Assembly: GCA_013180625.2 (NCBI GenBank)
Contig: SNVD02001284.1
Span: forward strand, 80,422 to 144,421
DNA: 64,000 bases
DNA from: Boswellia sacra
Lineage: Eukaryota; Streptophyta; Magnoliopsida; Sapindales; Burseraceae
Direction of reading: 5' to 3'
Below the pieces are notes generated by a model. The model worked only from the letters and a program-made list of their open reading frames with translations, made no database searches and had not been told where the DNA came from. Positions 1-10,112 of the stretch are shown here, in pieces. The position numbers and the translations under genes are program-made. The number at the start of each line of letters is the position of its first letter. Position 1 is the first letter of the stretch.

Positions 1-880
1 AGACAAACTTGGGTTTATGAGTTATCCAAACAAATTGCTTCCCAATTTGATAATTTGAATAATTGCAAAACCACTTTATTTCCTTTTCAAGTTCTAAAAA
101 TACTCAATAGTTAGAGAATTTTTAAATTAATATGATAATATCTTGTACAAAAGTGTGCTTCATCTTTTCTTATTAAAGTGACTTAATAATCATAGTATAT
201 GCAGAATTCTTTTAGCTATCAAGACTAGGCAGGATTAGGTTTATTAAAAATTTTTAAATGAGTTTTATATCTACAAAATTACAATTCTATCCCAACTATA
301 AAAAAGAATGGGTCTATTGAGACAAGATGTCAATGAATATAACATCTTTGTATTTCAAATTAAGAGCGCTTTTATTTGGGCTTCTCTACTGGCTAAAAGA
401 GCAATTTTAATGCTAAAAACTCTTTCAAAAATTTTTTGTGTCGAGCTTTTGGATGATTAAAAAAGTTGTTTTACATCTACTAGGAGAGTCCGAAATTGAG
501 GCTTTAATAAAAAAAGCTCTTTTTGAGCTTTTTTAAAAGATTATAACGTTTCTTAAATATCCTCATATTATTATTGAAATTTCACAATGCCCTTTTGCGA
601 ATAGGGCTTCCATCCTGCCTGAGTCATAGCGACCTTGACACTGCTTTTCTAAGCTCCATAAAGAAACCTAGAGGGTCATCGGATCAAGCCACGGAGGCTA
701 GATCCAGAGAATTGAGTGGATTAGCCGCCAGAATAATTAACCACGGGAAAATGTGAGTGATAGTAGTTGATCCCTTCGTTCTAGACCTAACTGCCCATCA
801 CCCTTCAGAGCTAGGTTCAAGAAGTTAAGTATGAAATTTTTAGTTCACCCAGACAATGTCTCGCCTTCACTAATCAAACA
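1..880. other. intergenic, AT-rich, with a GC-richer patch
   Basis: No gene is supported here. Most of the stretch is AT-rich. A patch at about 590-850 is visibly GC-richer and holds a 60-codon open frame (574-756) that matches no family I recognise; it may be a decayed fragment inserted from elsewhere, but nothing identifies the source. The motif ccttcagagctaggtt near 803 recurs in the hairpin at 881-960. Confidence 0.5.
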
Positions 881-960
881 ATGCCTACCTTCTAAGCTAG
901 GTTAGTATAAACCTTCAGAGCTAGGTTAGTTCATACTAACTTAGCTCTGAAGGTAGGCAT
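881..960. repeat. imperfect inverted repeat (hairpin)
   Basis: The left arm 881-908 (atgcctaccttctaagctag...) pairs with the right arm 933-960 (...agctctgaaggtaggcat) with about three or four mismatches and a loop of about 24 bases. The loop repeats part of the arm motif. It could be a very small MITE or the end of an old inverted repeat; no coding content. Confidence 0.7.
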
Positions 961-1475
961 ACACCCATTCATATCCATGGTCAGAAATGGAATTGAGTGA
1001 GAAAATTCAAAGGAAGGTTCTAAGGCGGGATGAGGAGGCATGCACCACTATTCATTTATTAGGAATAAACGCATGCTTGTTGATGACCAAAAACCATATT
1101 CTTAAAAAAAAGAAAAGAGAGAAGAGAAAATGGGTACGTACTTTGGAAAACTTATCTACATGTTTAAAGAATAAAACAAAGAAGAAGGGCTAAAAGAATA
1201 TAGCATGCAAATCAGATAAAAAGAAGTATAAAATCATAAATGGGTAGGTTGACATATCATTCTAGGACACGTAACCCATATCAAGGGATAAGCAAATCAT
1301 AACATGGCGTCAACATCATCACAACATTAATCTAGTATGGCATTTCTAATCTAAGCATACATTACTTAACTAATCATGTTAATCCTAATCTAATCATGCT
1401 TAACTTAACTAACTAATTAACTAATAAAACAATAAACTACACATGGAAATAAAAACAATTAAATCCTAGGCTAAG
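961..1475. other. intergenic spacer
   Basis: No gene seen. An open frame at 987-1193 is lysine-rich low-complexity sequence and is not supported as a gene. From about 1320 to 1440 the sequence consists of loose repeats of taatctaatcatgctt-like words. The last bases before element A (ctaag, 1471-1475) are a candidate target site duplication. Confidence 0.5.
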
Positions 1476-2899
1476 TGATAAGTGTCTATTTATATATCAT
1501 TTTCATATCAATTCGTCCATGTTTCTTTGCTATATTCCTTGGTATTTTTATGTTTTTGTGTGGTTTTGATGTTTGTAGGAGTTATGGAGCAACTTGCACA
1601 AAAATGGAGTAAAACCCTTCATTTTCACCTCTGCTAGTCAACCATCTTCTCGGATTTAATTGTATTGATATACAATGAACCCGATGACATATTATATACC
1701 GTTGGAAAGCTCTCGAAGTCTATTTTCTGGAGAAATTTACGGTTTATAAATCCATTCAGTGTACCAAAAGTTGTAATCAAAACAGTGTGAGAAGTATAGA
1801 AATGTAATTTCACAAATCACTGTAGCATGTATAATACGGGTTACTGTAGCAGGTTACTGTAGCAGAGTATTTAAACACATTTTAGGGTTTTATTTTGATA
1901 ACTTGAAAAGGGGAAAACGTGGGAGGAGGCTGCATTTCTGGATTTCTCTCATCCCTTGGAGTTCTTGAAGGAGAAAGAAGATTTTGAAAGAGGAGGAACT
2001 ACAATTCCAAGAAGATTCATCTACAAAGAAGATTTTCAAAGAATTTGCTAAGTTCTTTCTTTCCTTTTCAATTTTGGAATTTCTCTGTATTGTATTTGTT
2101 ATTCTAATTGAATATGTGTAACTAAATCTGAATTGGTTGAGGGTGATTTCAAAGCCCTTGATATGGATTTTGTGAGTTGATTGTGTAAGAAATTGTTATC
2201 CAATTATCTAATTGAAGTTGCTTGTATTTTCCCATATCTAATGCTTATGATTGCTTACTGATTGTATTTGGAATGGCCAACTGAATATAATCTGGTTGTT
2301 GTCTATTGCTAGATTAGAAATCTTGATCCGTAATTGTCATGAATTTCCAATCATTAGTAGCAAAATTGTGATCAGAGATTGCAATTGGAAAATACAACCT
2401 AGGTTAAATAATCTGAACTTGTGTGATTATTGCTTAGATCAACCTATCTTTCTCATCGTAATGCTTCCATTGAATTAAACTTAGAGAGCTTGTTCTAGGT
2501 TGTTTAATGGATAGAGATTAAATAAAGAGCTTGTTTTATTTAACAACAAAGTAAGGAAAGATTGGGATAACAGAGCTTGTTGTTATCTACGGTTGATAAC
2601 TTCAATGCTGTAATTGGATTACAATTCTATGTTAATTCACAAATTCATATCTTGTGGCAGAGAAAGAACCCTTAACCAAGTGTCTCTCATTGATTTTTCA
2701 CTCCATTTTACTTTGTGTTGTGTTATTGTGTATTTACATTAATATTTCATTTAGTTAATCCATCAACAAAACCCCCCCATTTATTCTGTTGTTGCTTTTG
2801 AATAACAAATTCAATTAGAATCAATCCTCGTGGGAACGATATCTACTTATCACTTTATTACTTGTGCGACTAGTATACTTGCTAGTTTCGAACGCATCA
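1476..2899 (+). repeat. 5' LTR of element A
   Basis: Starts TGATAAGTGTC and ends CGAACGCATCA, followed after six bases by the primer binding site. It matches 12754-14165 nearly end to end with scattered substitutions and small indels. The same LTR family occurs at 57526-58942 in reverse orientation. Length is 1424 bp. Confidence 0.95.
1819..1890 (+). promoter_or_regulatory. candidate LTR core promoter: three CTGTAGCA words, TATA-like box, telo-box
   Basis: CTGTAGCA occurs three times between about 1820 and 1864, followed by TATTTAAA (1868-1875) and TTAGGGTTT (1882-1890, reverse complement of the plant telo-box AAACCCTAA). The same block is present in the other three LTR copies of this family. 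In element C the TATA-like word is TATATAAA on the minus strand (58543-58550). Known: telo-boxes bind TRB proteins in plant promoters. Inference: this block is the LTR promoter and the transcript starts about 30 bp past the TATA word. Confidence 0.55.
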
Positions 2900-2905
2900 A
2901 GTTTT

Positions 2906-2923
2906 TGGCGCCGTTGCCGGGGA
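2906..2923 (+). other. primer binding site complementary to tRNA-Asp
   Basis: TGGCGCCGTTGCCGGGGA lies six bases after the LTR end and is the exact complement of the 3' end of plant tRNA-Asp including CCA as I recall it. tRNA-Asp priming is known for Athila-type elements. Confidence 0.85.
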
Positions 2924-3006
2924 TTGATTTTTCTAATCAATTTGTTATTCTGTTTTTACTACTGATTCTTGATTGTTATTTCCTGATTGTTTGTGTTTAG
3001 GCTTTT

Positions 3007-4760
3007 ATGTCCGAGGGAGAAGCGGATCAGCGACTTAAGAGAATTAAGGAGTTTCTCCAATCCTCGAATTTAAGGCTAAATCTGTCAATTTCGACTCCAC
3101 CTCCAGAATTTGACCTTGCACGACATACTTCCCTCCCATCTTCTTGCAGTTCAATCAAATCTGAATCGGAAGCAATGGCGATGGAAAACGATCAGACTCT
3201 TAAGGAGTTAGCGGCTCCAATTATTGATCAACAACCGCTATGCATAAGCACCAATTTTAAGATAGATTTTGAACTTAAATCTGGACTGATTCATCTCTTG
3301 CCTACATTTCATGGTTTTGCAGGAGAGGATCCGAACAAACACCTCAAAGAATTTCATGTGGTATGCTCAAGTATGAAGCCAACCGGCGTTTCTGAAGAGC
3401 AAATTAAATTGAGAGCTTTCCCATTCTCATTAGCAGATTCGGCAAAAGATTGGTTATACTACCTACCACCAGGTACCATTACCACTTGGAATGAGATGAG
3501 TAAACTCTTTTTGGAGAAATACTTTCCAGCCTCGAAAGTTACAAATATTAGAAAAGATATTAGTGGCATTCGACAACACAATGGAGAATCACTTCATGAA
3601 TATTGGGAGAGATTTAAGAGGTTATGTGCTAGCTGTCCAAACCACCAAATTAGTGATGGACTCCTAATTCAATATTTCTATGAGGGTCTCCTACCCATGG
3701 AAAGGAGTATCATTGATGCTGCTAGTGGTGGAGCACTAGTTAATAAAACACCAAACGTGCAAGACGTTTGATTAGTGACATGGCAGCGAACTCCCAACAA
3801 TTCAGCAGTCAATTTGAGCCACAACTACCAAAAGAGTAAATGAGGTAAGTACTTCAAACATTGAACAACAACTTTGTGAACTTACCTCTCTTGTAAAAAA
3901 AATGGCTGTAGGACATATGCAGCAATCTTATGCATGTGGAGTATGTTCTGCCATGGACCATCCAACCGACATGTGTCCAACTTTGCAAGAAAGAGATACA
4001 GAACAAGCCAATGCCAGGGTGGATTTCCAGGACAACCAAGGCAAAGGTATGACCCTTTCTCCAATACTTACAATGCTGGATGGAGAGATCACCCTAATTT
4101 AAGATATGGGAATTGTCAACCAATCGCCCAAAATGCCATGCCAAATCGACCACCAGGTTTCAATCAACCAAGGGTGCAGCAACTGCCAGAACCATTTAAG
4201 CACAACCACAAAGCAGGCACCACAACCAACTCCACAAAATTCAGGTATGTTCTCCAGATTTGTTAAAGCACTTGCCACTAACACAATGCAATTTTAGCAG
4301 GAAACTAGGGCAAGTATCCAAAACCTGGAAAATCAAATGGGACAATTGGCACTAACATGAGCAAATTTGAGAGTCAAAGCTCAGGAAAATTACCTTCTCA
4401 GCCGGTGATCAATCCAAGAGAGAATGCTAGTGCTGTAACTTTGAGAAGTGGGAAGCAATTAGAGATTCCACCACAGAAATCACAAATTGATGAAGGGGAT
4501 GATACCACTTCTACCATGAACAAAACATCCACTTCTAAGGTAAATCCTAAAACCCCATATTCCTTCATATGTTTCTCCTCCACTTTTTTCTAGTAGATTT
4601 GCAAAATCGAAGGAGGAACAAGAACAAGAAATCCTGGAAACTTTTCGCAAGATCGAGGTAAACATACCACTTCTGGATGCTATCAAGCAAGTGCCTCGTT
4701 ATGAAAAATTTCTCAAAGAGTTATGCACCAACAAGAGGAAGTTGAAAGGAAATGAGAAGG
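3007..4760 (+). pseudogene. gag polyprotein of element A, broken
   Basis: The ATG at 3007 opens a 254-codon frame with the plant retrotransposon capsid domain; recognisable pieces include FPFSLADSAKDWLYYLPPG and WNEMSKLFLEKYFP. The frame ends at 3771 and resumes in other frames. At 3935-3976 there is a clear CCHC zinc knuckle (C-GV-C-SAMD-H-PTDM-C, spacing CX2CX4HX4C), the nucleic-acid binding part of nucleocapsid. At about 4400-4470 the segment NPRENASAVTLRSGKQL is the linker typical of Athila-like elements between gag and protease. Further shifts follow before 4760. The product would form the virus-like particle in the cytoplasm. At least three frame breaks make this copy non-functional. 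Confidence 0.85.
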
Positions 4761-4789
4761 TAAGTGTGGGGGAAAATGTTTCAGCTGTA

Positions 4790-5230
4790 TTGCAAAGAAA
4801 AAATTCCTCCGAAATGCAAAGATCCAGGTACGTTCACCATTCCATGCACCATTGGCAATACCAATTTTGAAAGAGCTATGTTAGATTTAGCAGCATCAAT
4901 TAATGTCTCCTATCATGTCTATTTATGCTTCCTTGAATCTTGGACCCCTTGCGGAAACTGGTATTGTAATTCAACTTGCTGAGCGTTCTAATGCATATCC
5001 CAAGGGAGTTGTGGAAGATGTGCTTGTGCAGGTGAATCAATTGGTTTTTCCAGCAGACTTTTATGTTCTGGAAATTGAGGATGAAACGTCTCCCAATCCA
5101 ACACCAATTCTTTTAGGGAGGCCATTCTTGAAAAACTGCCCGAACCAAGATTGATGTTCATGTGGCACTCTCACCATGGAATTTGATGGCGAGGTGATTC
5201 GCTTCAATATTTTTGAGGCAATGAGATACC
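4790..5230 (+). pseudogene. aspartic protease domain of element A
   Basis: Two overlapping frames (from 4764 and 4903) cover a retropepsin-like domain. The active-site motif, normally D-(S/T)-G-A, reads DLAAS here, so the glycine is replaced. Downstream ILLGRPFLK is the conserved flap-to-core segment of this family. A frame change near 4900-4980 splits the domain. The equivalent in element C (63762-63968, minus strand) has an intact C-terminal half. Role: cleavage of the gag-pol polyprotein. Confidence 0.8.
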
Positions 5231-5469
5231 CTAGTAACTTGCATTCTGTTTTTGCAGTTTGATGTTATTGTCTTCGGCACAACCAACTTTTTGAGTTAAC
5301 TCGCAAGGATGCCATTGGAAGTAGACATTAGTGAGCAAATTGGGGCAGGAAAGAAAATTCAAGAGCATCGAGAAGTTGCATACCAAGTGTCTAAAGAATG
5401 GAGGAAGCAATGTGGCCAAGCTTGGATTGAGACTATAGCTATCACCACAAAGAGGTAGATGTTCGTACA

Positions 5470-6420
5470 TGAATGCCTTTATCGAATGAGAAACTTCTTC
5501 CTTCTGTGATTGAAAGCACCTTGTCCTTGGCGCTAAGCCTCTTCCAGATCATTATGAAGCATGTATTCTGGGTGAGAAGATACTTTGCCAGTATAAAGCA
5601 AAGGGCCCTTGCACGTTACAAGAAGAGAAAACTATTGAGTGGTCTTTTTCGAGTGGAATATCTCATCACAAAACAGCCATTGGGTGGACAATTGCTGACA
5701 TCAAAGGTATTAGCCCAGCCATATGCATGCACCGTATCTTATTAGAAGAAGGATCCAAGCCCACTCGAGAAGCACAGCGGAGGTTGAATCCTCCAATGAT
5801 AGAAGTTGTCAAGAAAGAAATCCTGAAATTGTTAGATGTGGGTGTGATTTATCCAATTTCAGATAGCAAGTGGGTGAGTCCAGTCCAAGTAATTCCAAAG
5901 AAATCTGGTGTTACGGTGGTTAAAAATGACAATAATGAGCTAGTTCCCACTCGTATCCAAACTAGGTGGCGAGTTTGTATGATTATCGAAAGCTCAATTC
6001 TGCAACTCGCAAGGATCACTTTCCTTTGCCATTCATTGATCAAATGCTAGAGAGATTAGCAGGTCATTCTCACTATTGTTTTCTTGATGGCTATTCAGGA
6101 TATAATCAGATTGTCATTGCCCCCGAGGATCAAGAGAAAACTACATTCACATGCCCATTCAGTACATTTGCCTATCGACGCATGCCATTCGGTCTTTCCA
6201 ATGCCCCTGCCACTTTCCAAAGGTGTATGGTAAGTATTTTCTCTGATTATGTTGAGAACATCATTGAGGTATTTATGGATGACTTTAGTGTTTTTGGTGA
6301 TTCTTTTGATAAATGCCTTGACAACCTTACCCTTATACTTCAAAGATGTATAGAAACTAACCTTGTTCTGAATTGGGAAAATGTCATTTTATGGTAGATC
6401 AGGGTATAGTTTTGGGACAT
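5470..6420 (+). pseudogene. reverse transcriptase domain of element A
   Basis: Starts with the linker before RT (frame at 5473-5745), then KKEILKLLDVGVIYPISDSKWVSPV in the 5727-6050 frame, and the finger/palm region in the 5966-6397 frame. Recognisable RT blocks are KDHFPLPFIDQMLERLAG, FLDGYSGYNQI, FTCPFSTFAYRRMPFGLSNAP, and the catalytic FMDD at 6272-6283. The last pair of aspartates is intact. Frameshifts near 5960-5990 and 6370-6400 break the protein. Function in the ancestor: copying element RNA into cDNA. Confidence 0.92.
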
Positions 6421-7290
6421 GTTATTTCTGCTAAGGGTATAGAGGTTGATAAATCCAAGATAGATCTTATATGTTCCTTACCACCTCCCACAAGTGTGCG
6501 GGATATTCGTTCGTTTCTTGGTCATGCAGGTTTTTATCGTAGATTCATCAAAGATTTCTCGAAGATAGCATTGCCCCTATGCAGATTATTACAGAATGAT
6601 GTGGCCTTTGAATTTGATGAGAAATGCAAAGAGGCATTTGAGAAACTGAAGGAACTCTTGACTTCGGCTCCAGTAATCCAATCTCCGAATTGGAATCATC
6701 CATTCGAGATCATGTGCGATGCAAGTGACTACGCTGTGGGTGCCGTTTTGGGTCAACGAATTGGCAAAATTCCACATGCCATTTACTATGCATCTCGGAC
6801 TTTAAATGATGCTCAACTTAATTATTCTACCACTGAGAAAGAGCTGCTAGCGGTTATTTTTGCTTTAGAAAAGTTTCGATCTTATTTGATTGGTACTAAA
6901 GTAACCGTTTATTCTGATCATGCAGCTTTGAGGTACTTGCTCACAAAGAAAGATGCTAAACCAAGGCTTATCAGGTGGATACTCCTTTTACAGGAATTTG
7001 ACTTGGAGATCAAAGACAAGAAGGGAAGTGAAAACTTAGTTGCAGACCATCTCAGTCGCATTGTCCATGATAAGAATGCACTGCCATTACAAGAAAGTTT
7101 TCCAGATGAACAATTGTTGTCTCTAAATGTAGTAGCCCCTTGGTATGCAGATATTGTCAACTACTTAGTTACCAAAAAGCTACCACATGACTTGACTCGA
7201 GCTCAAAGAGACAAGATCAAGAACATTGCCAAGTATTACATATGGGATGATCCGTACTTATGGAAGCATTGTTCTGACCAAGTGATAAGA
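6421..7290 (+). pseudogene. RT thumb and RNase H domain of element A
   Basis: A long frame (6373-7665) carries the RT thumb/connection ([21 protein letters not shown]) followed by RNase H. RNase H motifs are [16 protein letters not shown] (about 6712-6760), [16 protein letters not shown] (about 6832) and [11 protein letters not shown] (about 6910), giving the D-E-D catalytic set. After RNase H comes the spacer to the integrase zinc finger. This frame is continuous for 430 codons and is the best preserved part of pol. Role: RNA strand removal during reverse transcription. Confidence 0.92.
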
Positions 7291-8438
7291 AGGTGCATTT
7301 CTGAATCTGAATTTAATTCAATTTTAACCTTCTGTCATTCTTATGCATGTGGAGGTCACTTCGGACCAAAAAGAACAGCCCTTAAAGTTCTTGATTGTGG
7401 ATTCTACTGGCCATCATTGTTCAAAGATGCATATCTGTTCTGCAAAGCTTGTGACCGTTGTCAAAGGACAGGTAATTTAAGTGCCAAAAATCAAATGCCA
7501 CAAACCCCTATACTTATTGTCGAGATTTTTGATGTGTGGGGTATTGATTTCATGGGTCCTTTTCCTTCATCATTTGGTAATGTTACATTATACTTGCTGT
7601 GGATTATGTTTCTAAATGGGTGGAAGCAAAAGCTACGAGAACTAATGATTCTAAAGTTGTTGTAGATTTTGTGAAATCTAACATTTTTTCGAGATTTGGA
7701 ACACCAAGAGCCATGATTAGCGATAGAGGGACACACTTCTGTAATAGATCATTTGAAGCCTTGCTCAAGAAATACAACATCACTCACAGGGTGTCTACTG
7801 CATATCATCCACAAACTAGTGGTCAAGTTGAAGTTTCAAATCGAGAAGTCCAATCCATTCTCGAGAAGACAGTGAATCCGAACCGAAAAGATTGGAGCCT
7901 ACGATTGAATGATGCACTTTGGGCATACCGGACTGCTTACAAGAAACCTATTGGTATGTCTCCGTACAGGTTAGTCTACGGTAAGCCATGCCACCTTCCA
8001 GTGGAGCTCGAACATACAGCATGGTGGGCAGTAAAGCTTTGTAACATGGAGATGGATGCTGCTGGAGAACAAAGGAAGCTTCAACTGCAAGAATTGGAAG
8101 AACTTAGAAATGATGCATATGAGAATTCCAGAATTTACAAGGAGAGAACTAAGGCATTTCATGATAAAATGATCTCCAGGAAGAATTTTGAAGTGGGGCA
8201 GAAAGTTCTTTTATTTCATTCTCGCCTCAAGTTATTTCCAGGTAAATTACGATCTCGATGGGTTGGACCTTTTGTTATTACTAATGTTTTTCCCCATGGT
8301 GCAGTGGAAATCAAGAGCTTAAAAAAGGATAAAGTATTCAAGGTGAATGGGCACAGGTTGAAGCCTTACTATGAGAATTCAGTGATGCAGGACATCGAGG
8401 AGGGACCTCTCTATGAGCCAGCTTATCTTGATGGGTGA
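7291..8438 (+). pseudogene. integrase of element A
   Basis: The N-terminal HHCC zinc-binding domain ([12 protein letters not shown] ... [13 protein letters not shown], about 7330-7470) is in the upstream frame. The catalytic core follows: first aspartate in [15 protein letters not shown] (about 7535), second in [11 protein letters not shown] (about 7720), glutamate in [11 protein letters not shown] (about 7830). A frameshift at about 7600-7665 separates the first aspartate from the rest. The C-terminal region ([16 protein letters not shown] ... NGHRLKPYY) is a GPY/F-type module and no chromodomain follows, which supports a non-chromovirus lineage. The frame ends at 8438. Confidence 0.92.
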
Positions 8439-8885
8439 TGGCAAGTAACGTCAGGCTGAGGACGTTAAACCAAGCGCTTTTTGGGAGGCAACCCAATGTT
8501 TTTGAAACATAAATAAAAAGAGACAAAGAAAAGAAGGTAGTAACAATCAATTTTTGTGTTTCGAGGAGATTCCTCCCATGGGCTATTATAATTGATCAGG
8601 TGTTATCTCTCTTTGCCATTTGTCTTATTTGCTTTGTTGTTTGTTTTTGACTTTCATTTGCTCTTGTGTTTTTATTTCTTTAATGTGTCTCTATTTTCTT
8701 TTCTTTTCTTTTCTTTTCTTGTGTTTAATTTGATTATTCCGTGCTTCGAGTTCAGTTGTGCAACAGCTTGAGAAAACATTCAAACGGGAGTTGAAACCAT
8801 TGTTCGAAGGTTTGAAACGTGCATATCTGGGAGAAGAACAAACTCAATCGCATTATCGGTAATATCTCTCCTTTTCTTCTCTTCA
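8439..8885 (+). other. linker between pol and ORF X in element A
   Basis: Contains the block gaggacgttaaaccaagcg followed by gggaggcaacccaatg, found again in element C near 63150-63195 (minus strand) and, from what I know, in many plant Ty3/gypsy elements after integrase. A (TTTTC)n run lies at about 8695-8720. From about 8745 a conserved stretch shared with element C (62765-62880) may be coding or 5' leader for ORF X. Confidence 0.6.
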
Positions 8886-9439
8886 ATGGATGCTGATATC
8901 TTTCTATCGAACTTCGTAAATATTTCCCTTCACTTCCTCAAAATGCTGTGTTTAAAATTTATAAAGTACGGATGACTAGACTTTGGGCATTGATGCTCCT
9001 AAATGTGCCTGCTGATATCGATGGCTTATCGAAGCCAAGGTGAGATTGTCCGGTGAGCCGGACATTAATCTCGCAAAATACATGCCTGGTCTAGGAAAGA
9101 GCGACTACGCCAAGAGGCGACGAGCGAAAAGGTTACAAGTATGTTATAAATGTGCTAGATGGAATTGTAACCAGACTTGTCGTTCATTAGGTTTTTCGTC
9201 CAGGAATAGAGAAGATAAACTTGCATTTATTAAGAATGGTTTGAGTAATGAGTCGCTGGATAATGTTTTGTTAACTCTCGAGTCACATTCTTGTGGGACT
9301 TGTTCAGCGTGAATTGCTTAATCTATGGACACAATTTCGTGATGAATTGCAGTGTTATAGTCTAGGGAATCTGACTAAAAACGACCCTGTTTGCCAGTTT
9401 ATAAGAAAACTGGATGGGAAGCAAATCCCCGACTCATAG
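8886..9439 (+). pseudogene. ORF X of element A: conserved post-pol ORF with CX2CX4CX3C cluster, function unknown
   Basis: I do not recognise this protein. The ATG at 8886 aligns with ATGs at 48710 (element B) and 62742 (element C, minus). After a shift near 8905 the conserved segments are FPSLPQN, FKIYK, then a second break near 9040. The frame 9040-9312 then carries VCYKCARWNCNQTCRSLGF and REDKLAFIKNGLS, followed by ESLDNVLLTLE. The tail (QFR..., LGN LT, QFIRKLDG) continues in another frame to a TAG at 9437-9439. The four cysteines and most flanking residues are the same in all three elements, so the cluster may bind zinc. No membrane segment or signal peptide is visible, unlike an env-like ORF. 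It always lies between integrase and the LOG module. This copy is broken by about three indels. Confidence 0.7.
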
Positions 9440-9668
9440 AAGGCGTTTCAGCCGTTACTGGACGTACAACCAGAGGAAGATGGGAGCCACAATCACAACT
9501 ACTTGTATATTTGAATGTGTGTTGTTGTTGTCGAAATTTATTTTCTTCTTGTTTCGTTTGATCTGATTATCAATGTTGTTTTTGTGTTGTTGTTGTTTGT
9601 GGATTTTGTATGTTTTAATTTCAAGTTTTCTTTTTGACAAACCATATGACTACCCCATGATATAAGCA

Positions 9669-9990
9669 CACGTGGAAGACAAGTATGGAGGTTTTGTCAA
9701 CCTCCACCGAAAGTATATCTTTACTTTTCATGCTTCACATGGGAGACAAGTGTGGCGGTTTTGTCAAACCCCACCGAAAGTATATCTCTAATTGTCATGC
9801 TTCACGTGGGAGACAAGTGTGGCGATTTTTTCAAACCCCACCGCAAGTTTATCTCCATTTTTCATACAGACGTGGGCGACAAGTGTGGAGGTTTTGTCAA
9901 ATCCCACCGAAAGCATATCTATTTTTTCAAATCTTGGGGCGATAAATCTGCATCGAGCAACCCCCACCGAAATTATGTCCCCATGTGTCA
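9669..9990 (+). repeat. 67-bp minisatellite, five units, each able to form a hairpin
   Basis: The word gacaagt recurs at 9678, 9745, 9812 and 9878 (spacing 67, 67, 66), with a fifth degenerate unit at about 9941. Each unit contains a stem such as GGAGGTT-ttgtc-AACCTCC followed by ccaccgaaagtatatct. The period is not a multiple of three, so it is not a coding repeat. The same array sits at 61710-61975 in element C. It separates ORF X from the LOG module. Element B lacks it. Confidence 0.85.
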
Positions 9991-10112
9991 AATTTGAGAG
10001 TTTTACGTGTGTATATATCCATGCTGCATATTTTGAAATGTCATTTTACAACCTGTCTTACACTTGAATCGCATAATACCTAACGTACATCATTGTCTTA
10101 CACAAGTTTAGA

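Noticed and set aside
365..545. Possible MITE built on gcttttatttgggcttctc and its loose complement
   Set aside because: Arms match too poorly to set boundaries.
574..756. 60-codon open frame in the GC-richer patch, considered as an organelle-derived insertion or small gene
   Set aside because: No recognised organelle gene or motif; no splice or promoter context.
8886..9439. ORF X as an env-like protein of Athila elements
   Set aside because: No signal peptide, transmembrane segment or coiled coil is visible; the cysteine cluster is not an env feature.
9685..10067. Overlapping open frames across the minisatellite in element A (and 61701-62238 in C)
   Set aside because: They are translations of a 67-bp repeat whose period is not a multiple of three; different frames give equally long peptides.
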